Made by a program: the position numbers and the translations under genes. Source: Gamsiella multidivaricata (taxonomy: Eukaryota; Mortierellomycota; Mortierellomycetes; Mortierellales; Mortierellaceae). From it: a stretch of 64,000 nt of DNA. The DNA is taken from the NCBI RefSeq assembly GCF_025024155.1, contig NW_026251760.1, positions 1 to 64,000 on the forward strand. Direction: 5' to 3'. This document shows positions 47,895 to 60,500 of this stretch, piece after piece. The notes under the pieces were generated by a model. It searched no databases. It worked only from the letters and a program-made list of their open reading frames with translations, and had not been told where the DNA came from. Position 1 is the first letter of the stretch. Each line of letters opens with the position of its first letter.

Positions 47895-50800
47895 ATGTCC
47901 AAGGCAGAGCTGGACCCCTCCGCTCCTGTCCCCACCCTGGGCTCGTCCCAAACACACATCCAGCCAGCAGAGGACCATCCGTCAACCAACAACATCACCA
48001 ATGATATCCACCCTCAACCAGCCTCTTCTTCTTTGTCTTCTTCGTCCACTCCTTACCGCACGGCCACCACAGTAGCCACTGCTGTCGACCCACGACCAAC
48101 CAACCATGGTCCCTTCTCCTTCAACCCTGATGACCTCATGCACCTCATCGACCCAAAGTCCCCCGAGACTCTTCATTCGTATGGTGGTGTGGAGGGCATC
48201 CTCGCTGGTCTGCATGCAGATCCAGCTAAGGGTCTCTCAACTCCGCACAAATCCCTGACGGCAGTTGTCTCTTCAGAGGATGAAAAGGAGACCCCTGCCC
48301 AGGCACAGGTCTCCACCGACTACGCCCACAACTATTCCTCCAATACAGCCCAGGTCACGTTCGAGGACCGCGAGAAGTATTTTGGTCGCAATGTCCTGCC
48401 CAAACGCAAGCCAAAGACTATCTTCCAGCTCATGTGGATGGCTCTCCAGGAAAAGATTCTGGTAAGAATATTTTTCCTATAGTCTTGGTCCAGCCCTCTC
48501 TTTCCTCCAGCTTTGCCCCTCCCGTCAACACTATCTCCCCCCTGTCCCATCTCCATTCGGCGCACCAAACAATCCCACACCAGAACCAGACGTCAAACAC
48601 CAAGCACGCCCTGGATCTTTTTTTAGGAGACATGGACGTTGGTGTGAGACACCACCACACGCAATGGACCATTGTTTCAGCAGCTGTTTTTAATTTTTAA
48701 TTTTTAATTCATTTTTTTACTCCTGCCCCGGGACCCTGGGACTTAATACTTGAGCAGCGGCAGCATGCCCCCCAGTCCCCTGCAGCCAACTTATCCTGTC
48801 AGTCTTTGACATGAGTAATCAATCTGACCTCGCCCTTTGTCATGATCTCTAATAGATTTTGCTGTTGATTGCTGCCGTTGTCTCCATCGGTCTCGGCATC
48901 TACGAAGACTATGGAATGAAGCACGATCCAAAGCAACTGTTCCATAAGGATTTTACCTCTTACATCGCCACTGATCCCAAAATTTCCTGGGTTGAGGGTG
49001 TCGCCATCCTGGCCGCCGTCATGATTGTTGTCATGGTCGGATCTGTCAATGACTATCAAAAGGAAGCCCAGTTCCGCAAGCTGAATGCCAAGAAGGAGGA
49101 TCGCGAGGTCAAGGCCCTTCGTAACGGAGAAACGGTTCTGATCTCGGTCTTTGATATCGTCGTTGGCGATGTTCTTTATCTCGAACCCGGTGATGTAATC
49201 TCGGCGGATGGTGTCTACCTTGGAGGACATAATCTCAAGTGCGATGAGTCTGCAATGACTGGAGAGTCGGATGCCGTCAAGAAGGTCACCTTTGAGGAGT
49301 ATAGACGATTGGAGGAGGTCGAGGCTGCTTCACACAAGGACACCAAGATCCACACCAATCACGAGGGTATCGATGTTATTGCTGAACCATCGCATGCCAT
49401 CCACGGCGTCGACCCCTTCATCATCTCTGGTTCCAAGGTTCTAGAGGGCGTGGGTCTCTACGTCGTCACCGCTGTTGGCGAAAACAGCTTCCACGGCAAG
49501 ACCATGATGTCCCTCCGCACCGAGTCCGAGGACACTCCTCTCCAGGTCAAGCTGAACGGCCTTGCGGAGCAAATTGCGAAGCTCGGTAGTTTGGCCGCTC
49601 TGCTGATGTTGATCGTCCTCTTTATCCGCTACTTTGTCGAATTCGGCATGAAAGCTGTAAAGCCCCCCACGACCGAGATTGTCCAGAGACTGGTCGGTAT
49701 TATCATTGCTGCTGTCACCGTCATTGTCGTCGCCGTCCCTGAAGGTCTCCCCCTGGCTGTGACCCTGGCATTGGCCTTCGCCACCACTCGCATGCTTAAG
49801 GACAACAACCTGGTCCGTGTGCTCGCTGCCTGCGAGACCATGGGTAATGCCACCACCATCTGCTCCGACAAGACCGGTACCCTCACTCAAAACCGGTAAG
49901 CACTGCCTTCTGTCATCGTACTTTCACATTCTCGTCTTTGTTTGATTTAGTCTAACATTGCTCCTTTTAATTCACTATGCATCTTCTAGCATGACCATTG
50001 TTGCCGGAACTTTGGGAATCAACACTCGTTTCATTGCTGACGCCGCTGAGGGCGAGACCAACAAGCGCGCCGCCATCCCCATCAACAAGAACGCCGTCTC
50101 CATGAGCCAGCTCGTCAGCAACCTTCCTCCTGCTGTCACACAGCTGATGCACGAAGCCATTGCCATCAATTCTTCTGCCTTTGAGAGCGAGGATGAGAAG
50201 GGCAACCTGTCCTTCATTGGCTCCAAGACCGAAGTTGCTATGCTTGATTTCTCAAAGAAGATTGGCGGTGCTGATTACCGTCAACTCCGCGACTCTGTTC
50301 CTGTTGTGCACCTGTACCCCTTCTCGTCTGAGCGCAAGTCTATGGCAACTATTGTCCAGATGGGCCCCAAGAAGTTCCGCCTCCATGCCAAGGGTGCTTC
50401 AGAGATAATCATGAAACGCTGCGAAAAGGTTCTCCAGATTTCGTCCGCTGCTGATCAGAGCACGCCTTTGTCCGAGAAGGATCGCAACGCTGACGTTACC
50501 GAGTTGGACCTTAACAGCGACCTTGAAACCCAGATCCACAAGACGATTATCTCGTACGCGACCCAATCTCTTCGTACCATCGGCGTCGCTTACCGTGATT
50601 TCGAGTCGTGGCCACCAGCCGGCGTTGAGTTGAACGAAGATGGCGAGGTCCCCTTTTCGGCTGTGGCTGAGAGTGGTCTGACCTTGATCGGTGTCGTTGG
50701 TATCGAGGATCCTCTTCGCGATGGTGTCCCCGACGCTGTTTTGGCTTGTCAGCGCGCTGGCGTGTTTGTCCGCATGGTCACTGGAGACAACATCTTGACT

Positions 50801-52420
50801 GCCAAGTCAATTGCCACCCAGTGCGGTATCTACACTCAGGGCGGTATCATCATGGAGGGTCCTAAGTTCCGTGCCCTGAGCGGTGAAGAGATGGACGCTG
50901 TGATTCCTCGTCTTCAAGTTCTTGCCAGATCCAGTCCCGAGGATAAGAAGATCCTTGTTGGTCGTCTTAAGGCCATGGGTGAGATTGTTGCTGTGACCGG
51001 TGACGGTACCAACGATGGTCCTGCCCTCAAGATGTCTGATGTTGGTTTCTCCATGGGTATCGCCGGTACCGAGGTCGCTAAGGAGGCCTCCGCTATCATC
51101 TTGATGGACGACAACTTCTCGAGCATCGTCAAGGCCATTCTTTGGGGTCGTGCTGTTAATGACGCCGTCAAGAAGTTCTTGCAATTCCAGCTCACTGTCA
51201 ACATTACCGCTGTTGTTTTGACCTTTGTCACCGCTGTGATCTCTGAAGAGCAGAAGCCCGTCATGTCTGCTGTCCAGCTCTTGTGGATCAACTTGATCAT
51301 GGACACCCTCGCTGCCTTAGCCCTTGCTACCGATCCACCAACGCCCGATCTCCTGGACCGTCAACCCGAGCCCCGCACTGCTCCTTTGATCTCGTTCACG
51401 ATGTGGAAAATGATTCTTGGTCAGGCTGTCCTCCAGCTCGTCATCACCTTTGTCTTGGAGTACAAAGGAATGGATATCCTCAACTACAACACTGTCCCAA
51501 GCTCCCTCGATGCCCTTGTCGCCCAGAATGGAGATATTCCCAATGCCTACAGAACGTTCAAGCGTCAGGAGCTGGATTCCATGGTTTTCAACACATTCGT
51601 ATTCCTCCAGATCTTCAACGAAGTCAACTGTCGCCGTCTGGATAACCGCCTTAACATCTTCGCGGGTATCCGCAGCAACCGTTACTTCATTGTTATCTTC
51701 GTTATTATGGTTGCCTTCCAGGCGATCATCGTTGAGTTTGGTGGAGCTGCCTTCCAGACAGAGAGCCTTAGTGGTGTCCAGTGGGTGATCTGCATTGTTT
51801 TAGGTCTTCTCGCCCTTCCCGTCGGTGTCATCATCCGTCTTATCCCCGACGAGGTTTTTGGCGGTCTTAAGAAGTGGGTCGATCATAGTGAGCCTACTCA
51901 CGGATCCCTCCCTAATTTTGAGACCTACCCCGCCAACAGTGAAGCTGGCCGTACCAATTCGATCCCTGCATCGATCAACTCGCACCGCACTAACTCCATA
52001 ACTGGAAGCGGTAATAATGTCTATCCCAGCCGTGATGGTCTTGTCTGGAACTCTGCCATTACCAAGGTTCGCTCAGAGCTCTCCGTCTTCAAGTCGATCC
52101 GTGGCGGTCGCCTCTCGACAGATTCCGACAGAAGTGAGCGCCATGTGCTTCATGCCGGTGCTATGGTCCCGTCTCTAGTTGCGACCTCGGTCGGAGCTGG
52201 ATGGGCGCCCAATAAGTTCAGGGGCACCCCCGGCAACTCGTCCAGTCAGATCGATATCAGCAGTTCGAGTCCACGTTCCAGCATGACGGGATCGCGTCGA
52301 GGTACGGGGCAGAACAGCGTCCGTCCAGCGACCCCTCAAGCAACCTCATCTACGGTGGCGCCTGTAAATACCCATCAATCAAACTTGTCTGGCACGACGT
52401 TACCTTATTCCTCGCCATGA
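47895..52420 (+). CDS. PMC1: Plasma-membrane-type Ca2+-transporting P-type ATPase (PMC1-like)
   Basis: Join 47895-48461, 48856-49895, 49990-52420; 1345 residues. P-type motifs are complete: actuator MTGESDAVKK (near 323), PEGLPLAVTLALA in M4, phosphorylation site CSDKTGTLTQNRM with Asp near 527 (split by intron 2 at Arg), and hinge GDGTNDGPAL (near 873). LLWINLIMDTLAALALATD and FVFLQIFNEVNCRRL are P2B-type M6 and M8 features. It pumps cytosolic Ca2+ out of the cell or into the vacuole; fungal P2B pumps are commonly vacuolar. The N-terminal about 180 residues are Ser/Thr/Pro-rich, then FEDREKYFGRNVLPKR, the classic entry into M1. The C-terminal about 180 residues are Ser-rich; no clear calmodulin helix was picked out. 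Start 47895 is the only early ATG in frame. AATAAA lies near 52564. Confidence 0.93.
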
Positions 52421-55367
52421 TGTGTCCGCAGCAGAAAAAAAGTTATTTCTCTTTTTCATATCTTACCCATGTATACTTATAATAGTCTATGGTGTTTACA
52501 CTGCACTTCACTAATCGCGATTATAACTGTCATCTACCCAGCTTTCATTTCTTACGAATCAAAAATAAAGAGCCATGTCCTTCCTAATACATTATTTGTC
52601 CAATAATATATTCGTTTACTGATTTTCAGCTGTTTAAAACAGTGCTTTTGTCGCACAAAAATGGCTCACCAGTTTCCTCTTTACTCCCTACCAGCACGAA
52701 GGTCTCTTTGCTATTTCTGCAGGCAAAGGCAATAGCGATGAAGAAGAAAGAATTTCTTCCGCTGTAGATGTCTCTTTGTGGACACTGTGTTCTTATCGTT
52801 TATTCTTGTCTTCTCCACGAGGACTCGGGTTTGTCGAATCGCAATCGCTTGCACGCACTGGTCGAGATGATATTAGTATATTTGGCATTGGAGACAGCGT
52901 TCTTGTCCCTTCATAGAATGGTGGCACTGCATCCGCCGCCTCTTCTCTACTGCAGTAAATATGGACCATGCAGCATAACAAACACATGTTGACGCTGCTA
53001 ATGTTTTATGCTTTCCAAATCTGATGCAAACTTAATTGGCGTGTGGTAGGTGCACTGTTTGTTGGCACTCCTTTTTAAGGTTGTTTGGGTTGTTTAGAAA
53101 CCATGCGAACAGAACATCAGCAACCTTCAACAACCTTCAACAACCTTCAACATGAAATTGGTGGCAACATGTCCGCCACCATGCACTTTCGCTGTCAAAA
53201 GTACACTCATCGCTGGCAAAGGCGATGTTGATGCAAGTTGGGCTCATGGTGGACAGCACTGAATGACGATTCCTTTTTTCTCTGATGAGCCGTGCGCGTT
53301 GTTCGCTCACTCCCAGGCACACGCTCACTACCGTCTCGTTCCCCATAGTCTGCCCCCCAGTCCCCAGCGGCCATATGAGCCCTCCGGTCCCCGTAGACCC
53401 CTTGCTATCGACTCAGCCACCGATTACGCGGCACATTTAAAGTTCGACTTTGTTCTTTCTCTTTCTTTCCTCTTACACGTTCCCTTCCCCACCTCCTCCA
53501 CCTTCTCCACCTCCTCCACCTCCTCCTCACTCTTCCCCACGCGCTCTACGGCAAGTTTCTTTCCAGGTACGTATGATATAAGTTATTTTTCTTTGCTCTT
53601 CACCTTCCACTCTCTACCCTCCACCCCATCCCACTTCTCTTCACTGACACAACCTCGCCTTTCGTCCTTTACCCAGTCCCACTCTCCTCCACCCCACTTC
53701 CATCTCTTGTGCTCACTCTCGTCAGCAGCCCTCCTCCACATGCACTCGCGTCAGCAACCCTCCTCCACATGCACTCTCGTCAGCAATTCCATTCCACCAC
53801 TCCCTCTCCACCACTCCCTAGATAGAAAATATAGAGGTCCCAGGAGTTTTGACTTCGATCTTGGGACTGAATCTCTTCACCCTTGCGTGCCCTCGGCAAT
53901 ATAGAGGTTCCAGGAGTTTTGACTTCGATCCTGGGACTGAATTTCTCCACCCTTGCGTGCCCTCGGCAGTAGATAGTCATAGAGGTCCCAGGAGTTTTGA
54001 CTTCGATCCTGGAACTGAATCTCTTCACCCTTGCGTGCCCTCGGCAATATAGAGGTCCTAGGAGTTTTGACTTCGATCCTGGGACTGTAACCCCTCACTA
54101 ATTGCGTGCCCTCGGCAACCCATCCCAGGTTTTCAACCTGTGGATTATACCCGCTCCCCAGAGGGTTTATTAACCCTAGCAGTGCATTTGGGCCGGGAGC
54201 ACCAAATTCCCCCACTCCCCTACTCCCCTCTGGTTATCATCACCTCAGGTCGTGCCTTCGGGCCAAGGAGCTTCGCCTTTTCTTCACGCAAAAACAAAAG
54301 AGTTCCTGAGAATGTTTCTGAACCCTTTTTTTTATCCACTTGCTCTCTTTGGGCTTTGTGCGGTTTTTTTTCGGAGTACGATGACTTGCAACCTGCCCGT
54401 GGTGTACTCTGCACAACCTTTGCAACCAAGGTTGACTGATAGCAAGTTGAGCTGATGGTGCCGATAGGAATTGTAGAAATAACAGACAATGCAATAAAAA
54501 ATGGTTCCTTCAAACAATCTACTTGAGTGACTTTATGGTGGCAATGACACACAAACGAGTAAACGAAGACGCGTCTATCTGCATGCTGTGCTAGTAATTT
54601 GGACCACGACCTTTTTGCTATGATCTCCAAGGCAATACGAAGGAGTCAACTTTATTTGGCAACGCCGGCACGACGACCTACTTCGACGGGTCCTTGCAAG
54701 CCCAGCTTGAATACTGCAGATCGTCTTATACATGGAATGGTGTAATGCAACGCGCTCCAACTCAGACGAAAACGCGAACGCGAACTAGCGATATGTCCTT
54801 GCCAGCTAAAAAGGAAACCAACTTTGATCTTGAGCACTAAAAGTATAGGGCAAGAATCGACAACGGACGATGTACAAAGATGATCTCGCGAATGCATAGT
54901 CCTCCAAGCAGGGCACATCAAACGATGCAGCATCGCCTGTTTGGTTGTCCAAAGTGCTGCTTTTGGCGCCAGCACGCCGGTTAACTAGGGTGTCTAGGAC
55001 CTTAAAGATTCAGAGCTGCCCGCACTAAACCATCCAGTCCATGTAAAAAATCAGTCAAGCAGGTGTCTTTTCTCTTTGTTAGCAAAATAAACTTGAGGTC
55101 CTTGATTTGCTCGTTCAGTAAGATTTTATGCGCTGACAATTCGCAGACCCCGGATTTCTTAAGTAAACTGGTATTAGTTTTACACCATGGTGTCGGTCTA
55201 CTATACAGCATTTGAGCCCAAAGATCCCAGGCTCCAGCGCGTCTTTTGTGCGAGCAGATCAGGTGACATGCCTGTGCTGTATTTTATGAAAAACGCACAC
55301 ATCACTCTGTCTTCTCCTCATCCTTATTCAAGGCATTGCTCGGGAATTATACACGTCTATACGACCC
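52421..55367. other. 2.9-kb gene-poor region with tandem repeats
   Basis: No gene supported. Holds a (CAACCTT)n tract (about 53121-53150), a CCTCCA-rich tract (about 53485-53527), a 34-bp duplication near 53722-53785 (TCAGCAACCCTCCTCCACAT type), and the hairpin-unit array at 53831-54118. Open frames at 54652-54975 (-) and 55187-55468 (+) have no recognisable features. Confidence 0.55.
53831..54118. repeat. Four tandem ~70-bp units, each with a 9-bp hairpin
   Basis: Units start at about 53831, 53901, 53979 and 54049. Each reads ATAGAGGTCCCAGGAG, TTTTGACTTCGATCCTGG, then a CCTTGCGTGCCCTCGGCA end. In most units GTCCCAGGA pairs with TCCTGGGAC across a 14-base loop; some have one mismatch. Unit 2 carries a short extra segment, unit 4 a diverged tail. 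The array makes repetitive short open frames, which I do not take as coding. Confidence 0.85.
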
Positions 55368-56635
55368 ATGGTTCAGGATACACCACACCGCCGCAAGTCG
55401 AGAATAGGACCCGGCCTGCTTCTAAAGCGCTCTGTCGGACACGGAAGCGCGTCTACAACAGCAAGTGATGCCGGCCACATACTTTTCAACTCAATAAGGC
55501 ATGATCATGATGGCAACCCTCTCCGGCGTTCACAGCATCAGAGCCCACAAGACCCCTCTTCAGGCACATCTCTCTTCTCCCGCCAGCAGCAACAACAGGA
55601 GGAGCATGAACAACAGCACTCAGCACTGGCGCCATTCCAGTCCATCTCCCAGCAACTCGAGGATCCTGTTGATCAACTTTCGTCCGCCGTGAACCAACTC
55701 GAGGAAAAACTTGCTGCCGTGGCGGATATCCATGCAGGCCTGGCATACTTTAATGAATCATTTGGCGCATTCCTATACGGCCTTAAAATGATTGCGGAAG
55801 ATGTGGAGTGGACAGAGGTAAAGGGGTGGACAAAGTGAGCGTCTACGAAGAGTAATGAGGTGCAATATTATTGACATATGCATATTGTTAATTTAAACTA
55901 GGCACCTACGAAGCGATCGTTCGAAAGGATGGAGCAACGAGAGGCGGAGGCAATCATGCTTCAGCAGCAGCAAGAGGAACTGGAGCGGATAAGAAGCCAG
56001 CAGATCTTGGAGCAACAACAGGAGCAGGAGCGACAGAGGATTGAAGCAGAGAGGCTGGAAGCGGAGCGTATAAAAGCATCGCTCTCTAATCCTTACAACA
56101 GCCATGACGACAGGACCAATGGACGGGACACAAGTCGACAGAGACGGCCTGGTACTACTGGAGTAGGTGCAGGAGCAAAGGGAAAAGGCGTCACAGCATC
56201 CAGAATCCCTGCGAGACCCAACAGCTCCATTGCAGGTGCGTCAAGAGTCGGAGCTGGAGGAGGGGTACGAAAGCTGGTGGGAAAACTGGTTATGAAGCGC
56301 ATGGCTGAACGGCTACCTCTTCGATATCGCGACGAGGTAAGGAACACCTGCAAACAATAAGCTCTTTGGAGACAATATCTTGGGGCAACGCGGCTAATAA
56401 CGAACGTTCTCTGACTATTTAGCCACACCGTGGACCGATTGAAGCCATTATGCGGTCTCTGGCTGAACATATTGAGGGTCAAGCCCTACCGGAACTGGTC
56501 GCAGTGGCGGGTGTAGCACGGCATCGATGCAACGAATACCTGACGTTACTGGCCCAAGTAAAGGAGGTTGTCAAGTCCAATCAAAAAGGGGGAGTCTTAT
56601 ACTCATTGAATCCGGATCGGTATCCCAGTCGGTGA
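55368..56635 (+). CDS. DAM1: DASH/Dam1 complex subunit Dam1, with long C-terminal extension
   Basis: Join 55368-55817, 55902-56336, 56423-56635; 365 residues. The Dam1 signature lies near 98-155: DPVDQLSSAVNQLEEKLAAV, IHAGLAYFNESFGAFLYGLK and, across intron 1, WTEAPTKRSF. Dam1 is the microtubule-binding subunit of the DASH ring that couples kinetochores to spindle microtubules. A Gln/Glu/Arg coiled coil follows (155-215), then a Gly/Arg-rich basic linker, then a compact segment (about 280-365: PIEAIMRSLAEHIEGQALPE, VARHRCNEYLTLLAQVKEVV, ending LNPDRYPSR) that looks like a folded helical or winged-helix module. I do not recognise this last part from yeast Dam1. ATG 55368 is the first in frame after an upstream gap; a basic stretch follows it. 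Confidence 0.8.
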
Positions 56636-57576
56636 ACGACCATGACAAAAGATGACTGATGCTTGACGGGTGACCATCTGTAGGACCTGCCGCCAATGGT
56701 TCCATGGCTTCGTTTGCTCGTGTCTCTCGCCTTTTTCTCTTTCTCCTTCACTTACCGTAGTAGACATATGGACAGCTTTGTATTTTTATCTCAAGTACTA
56801 TTTAATATAACCGCGGCAATGGCACGTCGGCTAATCGCTATAGTTGGATGCAAAATCAAAGACAGGGGACAAAGGAAAGAAAAGGGGCCTTCGTTGGGGG
56901 AAAAGCGAGAGAAGCGTCTCAGTGACAAGCGGTACGACGAGAATAATGGGATCGTCCTGCTGAAAAGATGACTACCTGCCGCCGACGTACACGACTTTTT
57001 TGGAGGGGGGTGAAAAGGGGAAGGGGATTGCTGAGGTCCTATTGATGGCCACCAGGGACAAAGGAAGCTTGGAGAACCGCCTGCGTCTATCCCTGCAAAC
57101 AGAGACAGGACCTGTGTGTGAGCCATGGGATGATTGCCGCTGGCGACAATTGACTCGACGTTCAGCAGAACAGGGACAACCATCAACAGCCATTAACGCC
57201 ATAATCGTTGCTTCGGCCCTTTTTCTATTTTTATCGTCAGTTGGCCGTAGTCGTACCTGGCACAGAGACAACAAAAAACAACACTCGCCCCGCGCTCACA
57301 AGAAGGCGCCAAGGAGCACTGCTGCCTGCATCGCTTCTCCTCCTGCTCGATCCTTTCCTTCATTCCTTCTCCATTTCCCTGTCTTGCCTCGGAATCTGCT
57401 TTCCTGTCATTCAGCTCGTGCTGCCGTCGTCAGCTCTTCTTCTCACGCGCACACTCCTGCCCTCAAAGGCTTCCCAAGAGAGGAGCTTCCCAAAATCACA
57501 CCATTGCATCCATACGCACAATCCCCCGCCTCAACGCAGCGCAGGCAGGCGAAGGGTGTGGCAATAGGAACCGATA
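56636..57576. other. Intergenic region upstream of the attractin-like gene
   Basis: No gene supported. An open frame 57000-57767 runs through the leader into the next gene in another frame and lacks features. Pyrimidine-rich leader at about 57340-57440. Confidence 0.55.
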
Positions 57577-60500
57577 ATGACTCGACAATTGCATTGCATA
57601 GTCCTGCTCGGCTCTATCCTGCTTCTTACCCTTCTGCACCATCCCCACAACGGCAATGCAGCATCCGCGACGAAACCGCAACCTTACCAGGAACAAAGCA
57701 GACGCAATTTTTATCAGCCATCCGACCTTCATATCATTCAGAACATCCATCATCCTCACAACCATGACTATTCTCTCAACGCATCACCCTATCGGCAGAG
57801 AGATGTGGTCCAGGACATAATTGACGATGCTGGCGACGAAGATGGCTCGTCGGACGAAGCATTGTCAATTAGCCCGCAGTCCAACAGAAGGGCACTCTCA
57901 CAACAGTTCAGGACTGCCTCGACACTCTGCAACGCCGATGCTCCACAGCCCCTAGGCCCAGCCTGGAGTGGTTCGTTTGCGAGCAATTCCCCTGACGGCG
58001 TATATCCTTCACAGAACAGGACCTGCATCTGGACCATACAAGCGTTTTCAAACGACACCGGTTCTGGAGGATTCGGCATTAACGCTCGAGCAACGCCCTA
58101 TGTGGTTGCGATCAATTTTACAGCGCCGGTTCTGTTGGTTTGCGGGTAAGTGGACCGAGGAATTGGTTTGGGCAAAGTAATGGTCTCCTTTGATTTTGCC
58201 TCCGCATTATTATAGCTCAAGACACATAAACCTTATATCCCAGAGAAGCTTCATGCATGCTCATGAACACATATGTCTTTCTTTGTAACCGACAGGATAG
58301 ACTACCTCACACTTTACGATGGACCAGACACGACCGCACCTGTACTGGCAAAGCTCTGTGGTAACATATTTACCAATACCCCAACAATTTACTCGACGGG
58401 ATCTCGGCTCACGGCAGTTTTCACGTCTCAGGCACGGAGCCCTGGCTCCTTTGGATTCACTGCTTCCTGGACATCTGTTAGTAAGGACCTCCTGTCATTC
58501 CGGACCCTTATGTTGCGTGTAGCTCTAAGGAATTAGAAATGGTATTCTGATACCGTTGAAATATTCAAACGTATAGCTCCTTGCTCGGTGTGTGTTCCAG
58601 CGAGCCGAGGAACATGCAGCAACACCGACTTATGCAATTGCTACAATCGATACTATGGAGCAGTGTGCGAGAGAGGTACGTTTCATGGGAAAGTAACAGG
58701 ACGGAAGCAACTACACAGCGGTAGCTTCTGAATCACTATGACACTTTGACCACAGCTTTTTAACATGTCTGGAATACATAGTCTAACGCGATATTCTCTT
58801 ATATACATAGATACCGCGGGATCCAAGGATTTTACACCGCGCTCTCAGCACGCAATGGCCTACGATTCAGCCAAGGATGTGGTCTACATCATGGGAGGAA
58901 CAAGTCTACAGAGCACGTATAGCTGGGATCTGCTTAAATACACGTTTGGTAAGCATGCTTAAGAAAAAAAAAATGCACAGTATGGCTGGTCGTTGCAATC
59001 AATGCCTATATACTAACGCAGCACGTTTCCATAAACTAGCAACGAATAAATGGGACAAGATCGCGCTCAATACGAAAAGCCCAGATCCGCGTTATGGTCA
59101 CTACGCGTTCATGCACAACAGCGACCTTTACGTCTATGGAGGCGTGTCCAACATAGGTGGCCTCGCAGATGTCTGGAAATATAACGGGACTGTCTGGACC
59201 CAACGACAGCCGACCAACCCAGAGAAACTACCCGCGGGACGCATCGGATCAGCATGCGTAGTCGTAACGAAGAACAACTCGACAAAGCTGTATGTGTTTG
59301 GGGGTCTAAATTCCGCAGGAGTTACAACCCGCGACTTGAACGTATATGATATAAGTAAGCCGATTCGACATCGAGAAATGCGACGTTATTTGGAAGCATT
59401 ACAAGGATGCACGACACTAACTGAGTACATTGCACTACATCGTTTCTGTGCTTGTCTAGATCTTGCAATGTGGACAAAATCGGACCATCAAAACTCGATT
59501 GGGCTGTCAGGAGCTACGGCTGTGTATCATCAGGCGACGGATTCAATATATTACTTTGGCGGGATGGTCAACCAGACAACACGCAATGTGCTGACATATC
59601 AGTACCGGATCTCCCAAGATTTGTGGTATGCGCTTGCTCCAAGGATCGATCCTCTTACGGCGACACCTACCCCATACTGGGATGGATCGAACCCAGATTC
59701 TTCACCAACCTTTAACATGACTGACGGAGATCCGGAAGATGACACTGGCACGGTCGACATGCAAAACAGGACCTCACAGTATCTGCCGCCAGTGATGTAT
59801 GACTCAGTGACGGCTGTGTGGGCACCCGCTGGCCTTATGGGTGACGATTCTGTGGTGATGTTTGGTGGCATGCGGCCCTATGGTCCTGGATTGAGCGAGA
59901 AGGACCAATTCTGCTTTTCAAGGTCCTTTGCTCTCTACGATCTCTGTAAGTTTTGTCCGCGGCTAGGTTGGCACTGAATGAATCATATCTCGACTTGAGC
60001 TGACCAAACTTTCACATCCTGTCTTCTCTATAGCATGTCAGAAGTGGACCACATATGACGCGCCTGACCTTGATGCAGCCATCAAGGGCCGAGTCAACCA
60101 CACGATGATTTTGCGGCCACCTGGAGCGCCAGGAGGGAGCAAGACAGCTTGGACAGCGTACATCTTTGGCGGTTTCGATGGTACAGATCATGCAGATATG
60201 CTGAATGTCACCATCGACGTTCCCACACAAACTTCTGCTGTCGTCAATAGCTGCCGAGGTGTGTTCTTTGGTGTATCTTGAGGGCGTCTGAAAGAATGGT
60301 GCTGATATTAGCGGGAACTGACTGATCCTGGTTCCTAACGTTCGTTTGGTACGATAGCCCTACGATGGTGCAGCCATTACGACGACTGCCAAAACTGTAA
60401 CCCCAGCTTTTGCTCTTATGTCAATGGCCTCTGCATGTTCGACACAGACAAGGCCAAAGGCTCTAACTATCTCCTGGGCTCATCCGCGGACGTTCCGAAG

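Noticed and set aside
53840..53870. tRNA-like B-box resemblance in the hairpin units
   Set aside because: GACTTCGATCC resembles a B box, but no A box or cloverleaf could be drawn, so no tRNA is called.
53780..54215. Repetitive minus-strand peptides (SQNSWDLY type)
   Set aside because: They arise from the 70-bp tandem repeat; frames change between units.
54652..54975. 107-residue minus-strand open frame
   Set aside because: No recognisable motif, odd composition and no splice-supported extension.
57000..57767. 255-residue open frame before the attractin-like gene
   Set aside because: It overlaps the next gene's signal peptide exon in a different frame, is low-complexity and shows no domain; it is leader sequence.
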